Assembly: GCF_038443385.1 (NCBI RefSeq)
Contig: NZ_CP151726.1
Span: forward strand, 2,480,001 to 2,544,000
Length of the DNA: 64,000 bases
Source: Stieleria varia
GTDB taxonomy: Bacteria; Planctomycetota; Planctomycetia; Pirellulales; Pirellulaceae
Direction: 5' to 3'
In this document: one piece after another, positions 63,591 to 64,000 of the stretch
Layout of the letters: each line of letters opens with the position of its first letter
How positions within the stretch are numbered: the first letter of the stretch is position 1
Notes under the pieces: model-generated
The model's database searches: none
What the model was told of the DNA's origin: nothing
Seen by the model: the letters and a program-made list of their open reading frames with translations, nothing else
Program-made: the position numbers and the translations under genes

Positions 63591-64000
63591 CGCCATGTTT
63601 CGTGGCACCCGGTAAAGGTGGGGGCGCAATGATGACCGCCACATACGGAAGCCCCTCTTCAATCTCTATCCGCTTTACTTCTTTACCCGCACCCAACCGC
63701 ACGGGTTCAACTGCTCGACTGCCAGGTTCATCCAACAGCGTGATGCTCGCCTCGCCACCGACTGGCGTAAAGCCACCCACGAGAACCAACACGCGTCCCT
63801 TTTCCCGCAGAGGTACGTCTCCGCCGACGGGGCAAAAGTTGCCAGACTTATTGCCGTCAAGTTGACCACTCCAAACGCGATTGTCAATTTCAGCGTCCTC
63901 AAGTAGCCCGTCACAGACAGGCACCCAGTCTGTGACAGCGAAATACTCGGACTCGCCCATCTCTTTGAGTTGCTCTACAACCCAAGACTCGACGACGGGG
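63580..64000 (-). CDS. Hypothetical protein, 5' end beyond the window
   Basis: The frame is open from the right window edge (PVVESWVVEQLKEMGES at the first visible codons) to the stop at 63580, giving at least 139 residues. Visible parts include GRVLVLVGGFTPVGGEASIT and RIEIEEGLPYVAVIIAPPPL, a beta-rich pattern. I do not recognise a family, and the true start lies outside. The ATG at 63960 is internal to the open frame and is probably not the start. Confidence 0.6.
   Translation of the reverse strand, partial: PVVESWVVEQLKEMGESEYFAVTDWVPVCDGLLEDAEIDNRVWSGQLDGNKSGNFCPVGGDVPLREKGRVLVLVGGFTPVGGEASITLLDEPGSRAVEPVRLGAGKEVKRIEIEEGLPYVAVIIAPPPLPGATKHGDVE

Overview
The window looks like a planctomycete chromosome, most probably a Pirellulaceae (Rhodopirellula-type) genome. 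The evidence is gene content: a DUF1549/DUF1553 plus DUF1501 pair, a TIGR03009 protein, two secreted sulfatases, a c-type cytochrome domain protein, a PEP-CTERM protein, a giant SdrD/Cna-B repeat protein with the N-terminal LExRxLLA-type sorting signal, twin-arginine signals, and many dispersed palindromic repeats between genes. I saw no rRNA or tRNA genes and no CRISPR array.

Layout. 0-7.4 kb is an accessory island. It holds an RHS C-terminal toxin module with an M35-like (HExxH) metallopeptidase tip, a four-helix membrane protein that may be its immunity partner, three copies of a repeat that sits just 3' of cassette genes, and a gene broken by an ISKra4-type and an IS3-family insertion. 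A REP-associated tyrosine transposase bounded by 33-bp inverted repeats has replaced the 5' part of the RHS gene. 7.6-14.5 kb (minus strand) holds DUF1501, DUF1549/1553, an O-methyltransferase, a PQQ beta-propeller protein and an AlkD-like DNA alkylation repair protein.

14.8-27.6 kb (plus strand) is the most interesting part. A c-di-GMP-I (GEMM) riboswitch stands in front of about twelve tightly packed genes: CheY-like receiver, small acidic protein, CheW, a membrane chemoreceptor without a sensor domain, a CheA-receiver hybrid kinase, a receiver-PATAN/DUF4388 protein, an FHA coiled-coil protein, a second coiled-coil protein, an SUMF1-fold protein lacking the catalytic cysteines, a zinc-ribbon TRAFAC-type GTPase and a GAP1-like GTPase partner. 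There is no CheR, CheB or flagellar gene. I read it as a non-motility chemosensory phosphorelay whose output runs through FHA and GTPase proteins and whose synthesis is set by c-di-GMP.

27.6-38 kb holds an AGE-family sugar epimerase, five tandem 158-bp hairpin repeats, the 1710-residue SdrD-type surface protein, a secreted WD40 protein and a TIGR03009 protein. 38-44.4 kb holds core genes: a type IIA topoisomerase pair (A then B), a LON-domain protein and a BI-1 family membrane protein. 44.8-50.2 kb holds a Tat-exported protein, a sulfatase with EF hands, a PEP-CTERM protein and a BshB1-like deacetylase. 50.2-53.4 kb is a translationally coupled three-gene hydroxyproline catabolic operon (DHDPS-family deaminase, 4-hydroxyproline 2-epimerase, D-amino acid oxidoreductase). 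53.6-64 kb holds a DUF2293 protein, a lipoprotein overlapping a second sulfatase, an apparent operon of cytochrome-domain protein, secreted unknown protein and secreted caspase-like protease, and small secreted or unknown genes running off the right edge.
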